64,000 nt of DNA, taken from positions 22,969,569 to 23,033,568 of the forward strand of contig JAJEKV010000003.1 of NCBI GenBank assembly GCA_021234155.1, given 5' to 3'. The translations under genes were made by a program, and so were the position numbers. Below are positions 46,470 through 58,634 of this stretch, piece by piece. Within the stretch, counting starts at the first letter, position 1. Every line of letters starts with the position of its first letter. This DNA comes from Isoetes taiwanensis. Lineage: Eukaryota; Streptophyta; Lycopodiopsida; Isoetales; Isoetaceae. The notes below the pieces were generated by a model. The model ran no database searches and had not been told where the DNA came from. It was given only the letters and a program-made list of their open reading frames with translations.

Positions 46470-47340
46470 ATTGTTGAGCCCATCTCATGTCTGCAAATAG
46501 CTTTACACCAGATATATTGAAGCTCCCAACAGTCCAGGACATGGAAGAATGATGTTTTTATTCATATTAGAACATTGGCATCTGCAAAATCAGGCAGCTG
46601 CATGTTGCTTTAGTTTCGAACTTGCATGTCTTAAAGAATAGTGGCTTTATATCTGTTTCTACTTTCCTCTTCATGTAAAACAGTTTGTTGAGAAGCTCTG
46701 CCAATTGTTTCTTCTGAGTTAGCTTGGGTCGAACTACACGTATCTTAAAGTGTCTCAAAGGAAGAGGCTGTGCCTTTAGCAAATGGGGTTGGTGGCTTGC
46801 AATTTTGCTTTTGATGAGAATGAGATAATTATTGAGCCCATCTCCTGTCTGCAAATAGCTTTACATCAGATATACATGGAAGAATGATGTTCTTATTCAT
46901 ATTAGAACATTGGCATCTGCAAAATCAGGCAGCTACATGCTGCTTTAATTTCGAACTTGCATGTCCTAAAGAATAGTGGCTTTATGTCTGTTTCTACTTT
47001 CCTCTTCATGTAAAATAGTTTGCTGAGAAGCTCTGCCAATTGTTTCTTCTGAATTAGTTTGGGTCTAACTGCACGTATCTCAAAGTGTCTCAAAGGAAGA
47101 GGCCGTGCTTTTAGCAGATGGGGCTGATGACTTGCAATTTTGCTTTTGATGAGAATGAGATAATTGTTGAGCTCATCTCATATCTGCAAATAGCTTTACA
47201 CCAGGTATATTGAAGCTTCCAACAATCCAAAACATGGAAGAATGATGTTTTATTCATATTAGAACATTGGCATCTGCAAAATCTGGCAGCTGCATGTTGT
47301 TTTAGTTTCGAACTTGCATGTCCTAAAGAATAGTGACCAA
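46470..47340 (-). repeat. Tandem repeat, unit about 340 bp, 2.5 copies
   Basis: Units begin near 46470, 46826 and 47166 (TTGAGCCCATCTC.TGTCTGCAAATAGCTTTAC). The minus strand keeps one frame open in both full units: PKLTQKKQLAELLNKLFYMK and PKLIQKKQLAELLSKLFYMK, both continuing RKVETDIKPLFF. The units differ by about 6% at DNA level, yet no stop has arisen in this 60-codon stretch. I do not recognise it; a relict basic exon is possible. Confidence 0.8.
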
Positions 47341-50104
47341 ATGGTTATAAGCAGGTGATGAAGACTAGAATTAAAATTTCCATGACAATAGATAATTTGC
47401 ATTTAGTGAAATGCCAGTTATCAAATGGGATACTGCATTTTTTAGGATAATCTAGATAATCTAGATACTCAAACAATCTCCTTCTGTATATACATTTGCT
47501 AAATGATTTATGCCTGCCATGCATTTATGCAGAGTTGGCATTTGCAAGCAACTATTTCTTACGTGCTCTCTATGCTAATTTTAAATATATACATGAGTCT
47601 ACAAATGCACCTTAGTTAGATGCACCTTAGTTACATACAGGCCATTCAGCCTTCTATGTATCCACTTTCATTTTTTAAATTATAATGGAGGGAAATGGCT
47701 TTCTTTGCACAACCATTGCATTGTTCTTTCGAAATGCTTGATGAATAATTTTCAACAAAAGGGTATCTTCAGTATCACAATCTGATCATGACATTTTCTG
47801 CAGCATTTAGAAGCAAGAGAAGCACGGCATTAAGGCTACTATGGTTTCTCGAAAACTGGCAACCATGGACTAAGAGCTTTATCAAGGCATCAAGGTTGTT
47901 GTAAAGGAATTTGAGGATTACAGTCAGTTTGGAACCTACTTGAGTTGATGCAGCCTTTTCCGTGTAGTATTTCATCTTTTCTGCAATGGTCCTTGGATTA
48001 GCTTTTGCTCACAAAGGCAAAAACCTCCACTTACATGCATTGTTCTTCTATTCTACTTTGTTTATGACTTCCCTTTCATTCACTCTTCAAAATTTCTCAT
48101 TACTGATTCCTAGAATTCTATCTTAAATTTTCTATATGATATTGTTGCGAGCCCGTAATATTAAGGAAGAGACCAGCATGTGATTCTCATAATGTAGTTC
48201 CAGTGCTTCGAGTGCTTCAGGTTCTTGCATTACAAAGGCAAGCCCCTTGGTAGCAACAAACATGCATAGATGTTTTTTAGCCACTGACTTTTTATTAGGA
48301 GCATTACCATTTGACTCTATTGTCCTGATATTAGGAAGTGCAGCATCTAATCTAATAACCAGCACTCACCAATTTTGAATCTTTACTTCTTCTTTTTTAA
48401 TTTTAGTGATGCATGCTCTGAAGATGTAAATGGATGCAAGATAGCTCTTACGAGGTTATAAAGTCAAATAGCACGTCACCCAAATGTTTAATGATCTGTA
48501 GGTATTATTTCATCAGTATACGTGCATGGAGTATTAAATGGCATATGGTAAAGGATTGACCAGAAGAAAAGATATGGCTTTGAGAATAATAATAATAAGA
48601 TTAAATCTTAATATTTTTGGACTGATGAGGTCAGTTGGGCATGTCCATGATGTTACATTTACAGAGGGCCTAGGCACCTTCATGACATTACATTTATACA
48701 GGGCTTAGATCCACAACCAAGGCCAACTTACTAGAACAATGTGATGGTCTAAAATCCCATTGAATGTCTGGTGGATAATGTGTGATGGACAATGTGTTTT
48801 TTTTTTATTCCCCCATTCTACAAGCATTTGCACTTCTTCGAAGACATAGGGAAAGGTATTGTAACATAGAGCCCTTCCATCTCACAGTATGTTGTAATTT
48901 GAAGCAAAGTCTCTATGAATACAATGTGCTCAAAAACATAACCTTCATAGGCCCAACATTTGCACTTTTCCTTGAAGACATAGGGACACGTATTGTAATA
49001 TAAAGCCCTACAATCTCGCAGCATGTTGTTATTTGAAGCCCTATAATCTCGCAGTATGCTGTTATTTGAAGCCCTGCAATCTCGCAATATGTTGTTATTT
49101 GAAGCAAAGTCTCTTGGAATATAATGTGCTAAAAAACATAACCATAGAGTATTTTGTTAAAGTCTCCTTTTATTTAGGAATTGAATTGTTTTTGCCAAAT
49201 TATTGGGCTTATACAAGAAAGATAGTACTTGTGTTTGCCAACAAAAAATGCAATCATATTTTTTATGGTACAATGTCAGAAGGTAAACATAAGCATTTTC
49301 AAGAATAGCATTGTCCATCAAGCTTATCCATTTCTGTTCTGGCAAAGAACATATATGTCACTGCCTTAATATTTACCAACATTTTGCACATCAAAGTATA
49401 ATATTCTATAGCATTGTTATTATTGAAATAACATTGTATAGTTGGAGGTAGTTCTCAAATCAAATATGATGCTATAATAGTTATCATGTACCATCATTCA
49501 TTGCAATAAAATGTAGATGTGTTTATAAAATTGCTACTCATACGTGAGTGAAAAGAAATTCAGTTGACATAAGCATGACTATACTATATATACCACACAA
49601 AGGCTTTACCCATATATAGGAACATCTATATTGGTCATCTTAAATTGAATTATTCAATAGATTTTTGAAGGCTTTTGACCTTGCCATGTACATCATGTAC
49701 ATCTTAAATTGAATTGCAAGGCACTAATCCTAGCTTAGATAACCACATCCAACCATATGTTATTGACCCTTATTGATGCTTACAGCAACTTGCACGGTAA
49801 ACTCATAAAACAAATGTTTCATGTGGCAGACTTTATGGCGTGCACTCAATCCTTCCTACCAATTCCTTGCAATTCAAAATTACAAAAGAAAACATGCATT
49901 TGGCATGCCTATGAACTCCTTAATCTAAGCTCACTTGCAATTCCATAAAAAGAAAGCAATTTATTTGGCATGCCTATATCAAATTATGTACTCCTATTCC
50001 ACCATATCTTCCAATACAAATAGCACTTACCCCCCAAAGCTCCATTTCGACTTCGTATGGACTTTTTTGAACTCGCCATCTCTTAATACAAGTTTCAATA
50101 GCCA
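47341..50104. other. No gene recognised
   Basis: AT-rich. Minus-strand frames at 48365-48132 (APNKKSVAKKHLCMFVATKG) and 47975-47775 have a protein-like look but no known motif. A local tandem repeat is at 48806-49139. Confidence 0.4.
48806..49139. repeat. Nested tandem repeat
   Basis: A larger unit (CAACATTTGCACTT...GAAGACATAGGGA to ATGTGCTCAAAAACATAACC) occurs twice. Inside the second, a 33-bp unit GCCCTACAATCTCGCAGCAT... TGTTGTTATTTGAA is repeated three times (about 49003-49105). Confidence 0.9.
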
Positions 50105-51150
50105 GTAGGCTCTCGAAGTTCTTATTAGAGCCCGGCAACGTGGGCAACATAACTAGTCATATTATGTACGGAAATTAAAAAATGCTTGTTAATGTATTTT
50201 TCATTAAAAAAAAACGTAACAAATTATATTATATTCTATTCGTGTTTCTAACCTACTTGTTATAACATGCAGAACTGACTCCGCCTTTGACATAATATGC
50301 TTGATTGATAGCAGGAGCATTTGTAAGTGTGGCAGGAAGGCTGTGATTTAGAGTCTACATTTTGATAGTCCATAAGAATGCATTGTGCGCATGCATAGTA
50401 CTAGAAATATATCAAGTTTGCACACGTAATGCTTAGACTAGATCTTCCTATTATCTTCATTACCAACTTTCTGTATACTAGAAAAGGTTTATACTACATC
50501 TGATAGCATAGACATGAAAAGATAAAAGACCAACTAGTCAAAGTAAAAGGAGATGACTGACATGAATTCTTCCAAACAAAGGACATCAAGTGCAAAAAAT
50601 CTTTATAAATTCTCCACGTATTTACAACCCAAATGGGAGCTGTACAATCTCAATAACCATATAGAAATGGCAGTACAATTTCAATATGAATATACAAGTG
50701 GCTTCTGCTTCAACTTCACTATCTCCTTTGCAGAGATTTTCTTGTATTGACTGACAAAAGTTGACAAAGTCCTCATCTAGGTCTTCTGCAAACAAGCCAT
50801 CCAATGATGGCGCTTTGTCCTCTACCAATAAGCCACCTAATTCCTCCATAAGCTTAAGCAAGTCTTCCTCAGATAAGTCTTCGTCAGAGAGCTGCAAAAG
50901 ACGCATTGACATAAGTACGTCAATAAATGCTAGGGCGTCCTCCTGGTCCAAGCTCCTCACATAGTTGAATTCCTCCGCAGTCAAAATAAAGTCTTCGTCG
51001 TCAAGCTCCGCCATCGTGAAAGTCCTCCTTGAAAATGCTGTAATGCGAAATCTGGAATGAATGGGAGTCTTATAGACCTCGTCTTGGTTGCCTTGATTCC
51101 CAAGTTATCCCCATTTCTTAAAATATCTCCTAAATATATCAGTGATCTTT
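50105..51150. repeat. Inverted-duplicate block R4 (partner 5313-6800)
   Basis: Reverse complement of 5313-6800: block A (50245-50560), then the second MAELDD gene copy on the minus strand, then its leader. The two copies differ by a 400-bp deletion here and by an extra GATATATTTAGGAGAT repeat on the left side (5320-5375). Confidence 0.92.
50622..51014 (-). pseudogene. Acidic MAELDD protein, copy 2 (internal deletion)
   Basis: Starts at the ATG at 51014 and reads MAELDDEDFILTAEEFNYVR in one open frame through SDEDLSEEDLLKLMEELGGL and GLFAEDLDEDFVNFCQSIQE to KGDSEVEAEA. At this point about 400 bp present in copy 1 are missing, removing both basic KMKKRK repeats and the C-terminal domain; the frame runs on into former 3' sequence (ATCIFILKLYCHFYMV) and stops after 130 codons. 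The junction falls at a short GCCA/GCCAC similarity, as in slippage or end joining. This copy keeps the frame that copy 1 lost, and copy 1 keeps the domain this one lost. Leader with CTATAAG box conserved. A truncated acidic peptide could still be made. Confidence 0.65.
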
Positions 51151-51169
51151 TTGTGCTCACGTAAATATC

Positions 51170-51410
51170 GCAGGGGAAAGCCATGGGGCGATGCCTCTTT
51201 GGAGCTTGACCATGGATATACCAAAGACATTGCATTCATTCTGACCATAGATGGGGCAGTTTCAAAAGGAGGAAAAAGAGATGTGGTACTATTTTTCAAA
51301 GAAATGGCGTGGAATTTCTTGCCGAGGAGCATAATGCCGTAGAGATTTGACTATGGCGGGTTGTAGTTGTAGCTCTTAAATCCATCGAAATCCTTGGTAA
51401 TTTAGGTTTT
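51170..51410. repeat. 240-bp block, direct copy at 58905-59128
   Basis: GATGGGGCAGTTTCAAAAGG ... GCCGAGGAGCATAATG ... GGTTGTAGTTGTAGCT is shared. On the minus strand both copies have an ORF starting MLLGKKFHAISLKNSTTSLF and continuing FETAPSM, then diverging. No family recognised. Here it lies just upstream of the MAELDD copy. Confidence 0.85.
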
Positions 51411-52420
51411 ATGCACTTCCTTTCCTTAAAATTTCAATATTCTAATGGTTATATCAATGAAGTTGGTAAGAATGCACCTATGGCGGTTGAATTCTTCTGA
51501 GAGAAATGGCTGCAAAGCCCGTGAACTATTTTATCTTTGGAAGGGTGCATCTTCAAAACATGGACCATCGATGTGGTGCATCGGTCTGCATAGGCCGATC
51601 TATGCAACCCTTATCTGTGTCTGCAATTTAGTAGAGATTCTCGAGTTTTCCATGCCTTTCATAGAAGGTTAACATCGTATTAAAAGCATGTGGGTGGCAT
51701 CAATGTTTAAAGGCAAAAATAATTGGCTGGAAAATATTAGTAGTGGTTTCTCCCAATGGACCTTCATTGGGCTAGATTTTTGACCAGTTGTGGGTGCCTT
51801 CTAGTGGCTGGGGTTTATTTTAATTCAACTCTTTTAATTTCTGTGATTGACCAAAGAGAGATAATGGGAGCCACCATTTCTTGAATTGGTTGGGCGGATA
51901 GGGAATTTGTGAGAATATCGAGGCGGTTGGTGTGCCATGAGTGGTGCACCTATGATGTATTTGGTTTGACTATTGAATGGAAACCTTTGATATGTTCATT
52001 GAAGAGGCTACTTTATATGGAAAGCAAGAATAAATTTTTGCTTTTGGCATGTACTGTTGAAGGATTGGAGGAATAATAAAGCTCATGACATGATTGCAGA
52101 CTCACTCAGAAATCTGCAGCATTGCACGTGAGCTAGAAGAATCCTCTATGAAGCCTGAAGACTCCTATGGATACGGGAACTCCAAAACAAAAAGGATGAT
52201 GTAAGCAGTGCAGTTTGCTTGTTATTCCAAAGGAAGATATTGAGAAAAAGAAGAAGGGAAGAGTAAGACTGATGGAATGAAGAAATTGAGCAAGCGTCTT
52301 TCCAAAGGAAACGTGATAAAACTGTCCCAGTCAGTCTTTGAAACAGAGAGCTCAATCTATTCAGATCCGGCGGAAGAAAATGATCTGAACCAGTGGAGAA
52401 GTTATGCTAGTTATATGTCC
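51411..52420. other. No gene recognised
   Basis: Unassigned sequence between two duplicated blocks. The short frames (for example 51445-51672, ELFYLWKGASSKHG) show no domain. Confidence 0.45.
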
Positions 52421-52768
52421 AAGTGAGAGTGTTGGAAGGGCGTGTTCTTGCTGCTGATTCACTGAAATGGCAGGGTCTGGGTGATCGATCTGGCACCAAC
52501 AGATACATCTTGTCAATGCATTTGAGTGTGAATGCAACTGCAATATATTACTTGGCTCCACAAGTAAAATAATGTAATGGTCATTGTGGACATGCGTGCA
52601 TTTTATGTCTTTCATACCATATGATTTTGGCCCGACATAATGTAAGCATGCCCTTGACACAAGCCTGAGATATAACTGAAATTCTTGCCAAGGCATTGGG
52701 GATGGGCCTATTTTTGTACTTGCCAATCCAATGTTGTGGATGCAGTTCATCATACATGCTAAAGTGCA
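52421..52768. repeat. Inverted-duplicate block R2 (partner 3542-3889)
   Basis: Reverse complement of 3542-3889. Ends at the GTGGATGCAG acceptor in front of the first preserved SLAH exon. Confidence 0.85.
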
Positions 52769-53860
52769 TCTTCTACTTAGAAGCTGTGCTAGAATATCAA
52801 CATCCAGTGCGTGTAAACTTCTTCTTTGCACCTTGGATAAGTGGAATGTTTTTAGCTTTGGGAGTTCCTTCCATGGTTACAGATTCGGCTCATTCTGCAA
52901 CATGGTGCATCTTGATGGTTCCCATTTTTGTTTTAGAATTGAAAATATATGGAGAATGGCTTTCTGGAGGGGATAGGAGGCTGTCAAAAGTGGCAAATCC
53001 TTCTTCACATTTGTCAGTTGTCGGCAATTTTGTAGGTGCGCTTTTGTTTGCTACAGTTGGATGGAAAGAGGTGGCAATATTCTTCTGGGCAGTGCGACTC
53101 GCTCACTATATAGTTCTCTTTGTGACTCTTATCAAAGACTACCTACCAATGAAGTTCTTCCAAGAGAGTTGCATCCTGTTTTCTTCTTGTTTCTTGCAGC
53201 CCCAAGTGCAGCAAGTCTCGCTTGGGAAAACATTACCGGTGACTATGGATATCCATGTAGATTGGCATATTTTACTGCTCTTTTCCTCTACTGTTCACTT
53301 GTAAGTTTCCTGTAACTAAGGCCAACTATAACAGAGTTTAGCATGTGTACATATATCCTCATTTTTGTCTGCTTTCTATGTTTCAGGTAGTCCGAGTCAA
53401 CTTTTTCCGAGGATACAAGTAATGATCTTTGTTTAAGCTGCATTTCATATAAACTTGTTGATTTTCTTCTAAATACTATGTATATAACAGATTTTCCATT
53501 GCATGGTGGGCATACACATTTCCAATGACAGATCTCTCCCTTGCCACCCTTAGATATGCCCATAAGGTTTTGCATCCTGTGACACAAACAATGGCAATTC
53601 TGCTTTCCCTACTGTCAGCTATCACTGTCTTTCTTTTTTTCATATCAACCTTAATGCACTTCTTCTGGGGCACACTATTTCCTAATGATACGGCAATTGC
53701 CATCACTAGGAAACCACAAAAAGAACATGGCAGTGGAAACTATAGCACTTGTGTAGACAGAGGATCTCAAAACACTATGAAATTATTTGGATGCTTGAAA
53801 AGTGTACCACATTCTGTTTCGAATGAAATGGCTGCAAAGATCATTGGTAAGAGCATTTAA
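52749..53860 (+). pseudogene. SLAC1/SLAH S-type anion channel, C-terminal half (copy 2)
   Basis: Three exons: about 52749-53300, 53387-53418 and 53491-53860, with GT..AG introns of 86 and 72 bp. The protein reads LKCIFYLEAVLEYQHPVRVN, then FFFAPWISGMFLALGVPSMV, LELKIYGEWLSGGDRRLSKV, ANPSSHLSVVGNFVGALLFA, after which a one-base deletion near 53128 shifts the frame; the expected YQRLPTNEVLPRELHP and AAPSAASLAWENITG follow in the next frame. Exon 3 gives FSIAWWAYTFPMTDLSLATL and FWGTLFPNDTAIAITR and ends after a 60-residue tail. This matches transmembrane helices of the second half of plasma-membrane S-type anion channels. The regulated N-terminus and first helices are absent; instead block R2 lies upstream. 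With the frameshift and missing half it is probably a pseudogene. Confidence 0.88.
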
Positions 53861-54329
53861 GTATACCAAGGCATCACTTCTATACCTATGCTCCATATTT
53901 CTACAGAAAATGGACCCATGGAGCCACACACACATACCAAAACAAGGTGTAAATCTTGCATCCACAGAAGGGATGAGGGTTGCTCTAATGAGGGCGGTCA
54001 GGGCTGTTCTGAAAGTTGGGTTCTGAAGTTACTGGTTTTTAATCACTGTGACGACTTCTTTACGTCAATAAAATATATAAATGAAAATTGGAACAAATTA
54101 CAATCACCATTCGCAACAATTGAGGGTGCGCTGCTAGATGCCGTAGAGTAGTTTGCACAATTTGACCATTTGGACATCAAATGTCTATTTTCAAGCAGAT
54201 ATCAATGTTGTTTTAGGATACAACAACAAACCAGAATCTACAGGAAGAGTGAGCAAGTCCCTCAAGGAAATTATGCTGAGAAGAAGACAGTGAACATACA
54301 AGTTCCTCAAGGAATTATGATGAGACAAA
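53861..54329. repeat. SLAH 3' flank shared with 4343-4817
   Basis: Downstream sequence of the channel gene, conserved in the inverted copy at 4343-4817 with small indels (for example CCAGGGCTGTTCTGAAAGTT). Marks the right edge of block R3 at about 54326. After it the sequence is LINE. Confidence 0.85.
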
Positions 54330-54850
54330 GCAGTGCTCAATGGTCTCACGTCGCCTCCCACTTAAAGGGCATGTTTCCGCTACCTGAGGCTTGAACCTGT
54401 GGACTCGGACATTCACCCTGAGGCTACGGTGCAAGATCTGCCACAAAAGGGTACGGATTTTAGGAGGCGGCAATGTATTCCACGGCCACTTCCACATGGC
54501 GGGCCACTTACTCCCTGGAAGCTTAAGCGACCACTTATCCGAAGGCGGCAACGTGTCCTGAAGCGCTAGGAGCCCATAAGCCGATGCTACAAACTGAGAT
54601 GCATCAAGTCCACTATGCGACTTCCAAACGCGATTGACTTGAGAAAACTGCAATGGAATAGCATTGGCAATTCTGGCCCAAGTCCGTACGTCCCACCGCC
54701 GAAGGCCAAATCTCTCCCTGAAAAACTCCCACGGCGCCAGATGACCCTCCCAATACCAGTCACGGATGGATGTTACCCCTGCAGCAATCCATCAGCGCTG
54801 ATTGAAGACATTCCTTCACGTCTTCCTCATATGTGGGACTATCTCCAGGA
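54330..54850 (-). mobile_element. L1-type LINE, zf-RVT fragment
   Basis: On the minus strand, 54850-54660 reads DWYWEGHLAPWEFFRERFGL and then WARIANAIPLQ; 54653-54315 reads VWKSHSGLDASQFVASAYGL, WNTLPPPKIRTLLWQILHRS and CPLSGRRRETIEHCF. This is the C-terminal part of LINE ORF2 (linker plus zf-RVT zinc-binding region) of plant L1 elements. The second Cys of the CPLC pair is Ser here. No poly(A) tail and no reverse transcriptase core are present. It is more GC-rich than, and a different family from, the LINE at 29.6-34.0 kb. Confidence 0.85.
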
Positions 54851-54852
54851 GG

Positions 54853-54948
54853 TTCTAGAATATTCTAGAACCTAAATGCATGAGCGACACTTGGCATGAT
54901 CTCATCCATTGGAGTGGCGCGATCCTAACCATTGGTCTAGATATATAA
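54853..54948 (+). promoter_or_regulatory. Heat-shock-element palindrome, CCAAT boxes and TATA box
   Basis: TTCTAGAATATTCTAGAA (54853-54870) has four perfectly phased alternating heat-shock units (TTC, GAA, TTC, GAA at 5-bp spacing) and is the centre of a 22-bp perfect palindrome. Inverted CCAAT boxes (ATTGG) lie at 54908 and 54931, and a TATATAA box is at 54942-54948. Spacing is that of a plant heat-inducible promoter. The expected transcript would begin near 54975. No coding region is recognised downstream; an LTR or LINE promoter is possible. Binding is inferred, not shown. Confidence 0.55.
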
Positions 54949-56219
54949 GGAGGCACCTCCTTCTTGACGAACCATTCCGGTTCAACACCAGTCTTGAGCC
55001 TTCTAGGCATCTGTCTCGTGTTTCTGCTTGCCTTTGGGCCATTGTACTCTTGATTCCTGTTCATATATCAGATTCTTTGCCGATCTTGGCGTATTTTTCC
55101 ATATTTCTTGCGTATTTTCCACGTATTTTTCTTGTTTTCGCGTGGGTTCATAATAGGCATAGCGGAAAGACCAGAAAATGCTTCCTTGGCTAGCCTTTAA
55201 GTGCAAAGAATCAGATGTGTAACTTCTAAAATCTTTTCACACCTATCTGCTTCTAGCAATAGACCATGATTCTATTGAAAGTCAAAGAATTGCGGATTAC
55301 ACTTATCGCAAGCACAAACAACTCAAAGAGCGGAAAGGACTTTGCTGAGATCAGTCTAGTTCTGGCAACGAAAGAGCAAATTTGTACCTTGTCCACATCA
55401 TTTGCATTTGCAAAAATGCCAAAGCAAGAGGTAGTTGACTTATAATGGGCTATTGTACAGTGCACACTTGATTTACACCAACTTTGATATATAAAAGTTT
55501 TAATGTTAGCGTCTAAATCACATGAGAAAAATGCAAATGTTGCCCATAGCCCCACAAATAGCAATCAGGCTAAAACTTGCATAGAATATGCTGTTCCATA
55601 AAATTATAGATCGTGAGACAAGTTCTGGATTAAAATGGCCCATACTACTGTGGGCACAATGTCTAAAACTCCATCACAAACTTAACTATCGTTAAACATC
55701 TGAACAAGCAGTAGCAGATGGGTCTTCCGCATCAAATACTTTGGGTTCCTTTCTTGAACTGCTATTTAAAGAGTTTCAAATAAAAAAATTTTTGGTCTCG
55801 AATCACATGCCATAGATGTTCCTTCCTTCTTGTTCTTGGAAATTTCTCATTTAGTTGGTTCAAGCAAAGACCACATTAACCCATAGTTTTCTTGTTGATT
55901 GTTTTCCAGCCACACTATAGGAAAGTTACTTCTTCAGACTTGTGTACAAACATGATAAGCTATATTGATGTGCAACTTGTGTAAGACTACTGGGATAGTC
56001 TTCCTTTTCTGACCTTAAACGTCATCGCGAAATAATTTTCTAGCACTCATGTTCTTGCACCAACCGGAGCTAGAAGGTCAAGTTCATGCTCTATATCATC
56101 AGCATGATCTTGTAGCACATAATGATTAGACTAGTTCTTTGTATCAACTTTAATATCAACGTTCTGTATAGTAGAAAGGTGTGTACATGTGCAGTACCCA
56201 AGCATTCTACTAGTAACGA
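54949..56219. other. No gene recognised
   Basis: 54949-55200 follows the heat-shock-like promoter and contains an open frame (VSACLWAIVLLIPVHISDSL) without a domain. The repeated CGTATTTTTCC / CGTATTTTCCACG motif is at about 55090-55130. 55200-56219 is AT-rich and unassigned. Confidence 0.45.
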
Positions 56220-58634
56220 TTCACGGCTTATGCAACATTTCATTGAGGACTTCAAGGCATTGGTAAATGGGGTTGGAAGTGTGGTTAGAAACTGCACTGA
56301 GATTTTTTTGTGCCTTAGCTGGTAAGTTCATCTTCTCAAATGTAAAGCAGATTGTGCTCTTCACACTTAATAAGGTTAATCTCACTTTATTTCAGGTTAG
56401 AGGCCATGATCAGTGCAGCTCGCAGTGTTAAGTTTTTAACCTACTTGTTATAACATGCAGAACTGACTCTGCCTTTGGCATAACATGCTTGGTTTCTAGC
56501 ATAAGCATTGATAAGTGTGGCAAGAAGGCTTTGATTTAGAGTCTACATTTTGTGTGGTCCATAAGAATGCAGTGTGCGCAAGCATAATGCTAGAAATATA
56601 CAAGTTTGCACAAGTAATGATTAGACAAGATCTTCCTATTATCTTCAATACCAAGTTTCTGTATACTAGGAAAGGTATAGTACATCTGATAGCATAGACA
56701 TGAAAAGATAAAAGATCAAATAATCAAAATAAAAAGGAAGTGAATCTGTTTGAGCAAGTGAACATGTGCCTTGCAAGGTGTTTTGTGTAGATTTTCATTG
56801 GCAGGCAATGTTCATCCTATTGCCCATTTTACATACCTTTCGCGTCATAGGTATCTATGAAGCAACTTAGAAAACTTGAACCAAGTTTTATTCTTATTTT
56901 CAAAAGGAAGCTGATCAAACTTAAACGTGGTGGCATATGGCCTGGACTAAAAACTCGGCAATTAATTGCATATGTCGGATATGCATGTTATTTTAGGCCT
57001 TTGCATGGTCTTTGGATTTATCATTTAGGTCATGTTTCCTCAAGAAACTATTGCAAGCTTTAGGATTATTTGCTTATCTATTGTAGATGTTTGCAAATAT
57101 CTAATGGTAGTTTCACTTTCGTATAGTATTGGAGTGATTAGCCTGATTCATATCTATGGATCAAATTAATGCTAAAATACATGCTACATTTGTGATTTTC
57201 TATCTAATGGCAAGTGTTTTCTATTCCAGTATTTTCATGCATAGCAAGATAGTTCAAGAAGAAGTCTCTAGATAAGGATGTATTGGCCAAGTGCGCATGT
57301 TTTGCAATCTTGAAGGGGCCATTTTGATTTTTTTTTAGTTTGATGTTGCATGGCAGATTGGCGTATGGGCCTTATATTTCAGTACCTCGTGAGGTCTATC
57401 TTCACAGCCAACTTTCCATTGCGGTTGCTGGCCTTTATGCCAAGAAAAGTTAGAGCTTTTGCAGGAAGTACTTTCTGCAGAAGAAATTCTAGGTACATGC
57501 ATTCCACTTTTTTTTTTGTTTTTATTTCATGTTCTACTGGCTCAACCTGTTCAATTTGCTGGATACATACATATAGCTACAAGACAATTTTTCATGATGC
57601 AGAGATCTGGCTATGGTGCATCAGCTCCTTTTATGCATTGCGAGCCTGTTAACTTCGCATGACGCTCGTGCAAATGGCCACCATTCTGTATAAATGCCAT
57701 GGATTCCAATCCTGAACTCCAGCAATTTGTATAGATACCCTTGCATCCTATTCGTCTAGGCAAATACAAAGTGTAACCACATTGATGGCTTGCAGATGTT
57801 ACACCTTGATGCATGATATATTGAGAGAGAAAGGGACTATAAAAATGGATTCTTATGTATATGGTCTTCTTTATCTCTATTTTGCATATTAATTCTATTT
57901 TAGTTCCATAAATTCGAGAGTTCTGGGCTGTCTGGCAGAAATAGACATGCTCGGTTCCCAATACATTATGGAGTTTGTTACTGCCATTAAAACAGTCACA
58001 TGGACCATCATTTGAAAAAGAAGTAATCTTTGTCGTAGTAGCTCCAAAGGAATATTTGTTCGAATAGAAACATGGGCGCATAAAATTTAGACTTCACAAT
58101 ATTCCTCAAGTGTTGCATGTTAATGGTCTGAAAGAACTTACAGCCTAACATGCATTGAATCCTGTGGAGCAGTTCCATATGTTTCAAGGTTATTTTGGCG
58201 ATGAGTTTGCACGTTAAATCAGAACAGTTTTTTGCTAATGTTGCAGGTTAGATGCTTTTGTACTTTCAATTATAAAGCAATTACATGTGTTTTGCCAGAT
58301 CAATCCATCTGCTATTGGAGTGGGTTCCATCAGGAGAAAGAAATGGCATTCAATTCGATGGTATCCACTTGCAATGATCAACATAATTATCGTTTCCTTC
58401 AATAGCTTTTTGGTTTAGAGCATGTGTATGTGTTGTATTTTGTGTGTTTCATCTTACGTTAATCTTGGCATTCATGTGCAGCGGATGCAAGAACAGTATT
58501 AAGTATGAAGAGCATTATGTTGGCAGCATCATCGCAGATGCATTACTTACATAAAATCTACTACAGAGGTATATTCTGTCACATTGGAATTTCTAAAAGC
58601 AAATTAGAATAGAATAAAGTTTGCAAACCTGTTG
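56220..58634 (+). repeat. Direct-repeat block D, copy 3
   Basis: Parallel to 42115-45050: AGGCATTGGTAAATGGGG, block A (56440-56765), QLRKLEPSFILIFKRKL (about 56860), EVYLHSQLSIAVAGLYAK (about 57390), EVIFVVVAPKEYLF (about 58017) and the exon at 58245-58410. The TRIM and the long poly-T run of copy 1 are missing. Ends at GTTGGACAACC, where the other copies continue differently. Confidence 0.9.

Noticed and set aside
48806-49139. CRISPR-like spaced repeats
   Set aside because: Repeats are contiguous imperfect tandems without unique spacers, in a plant context.
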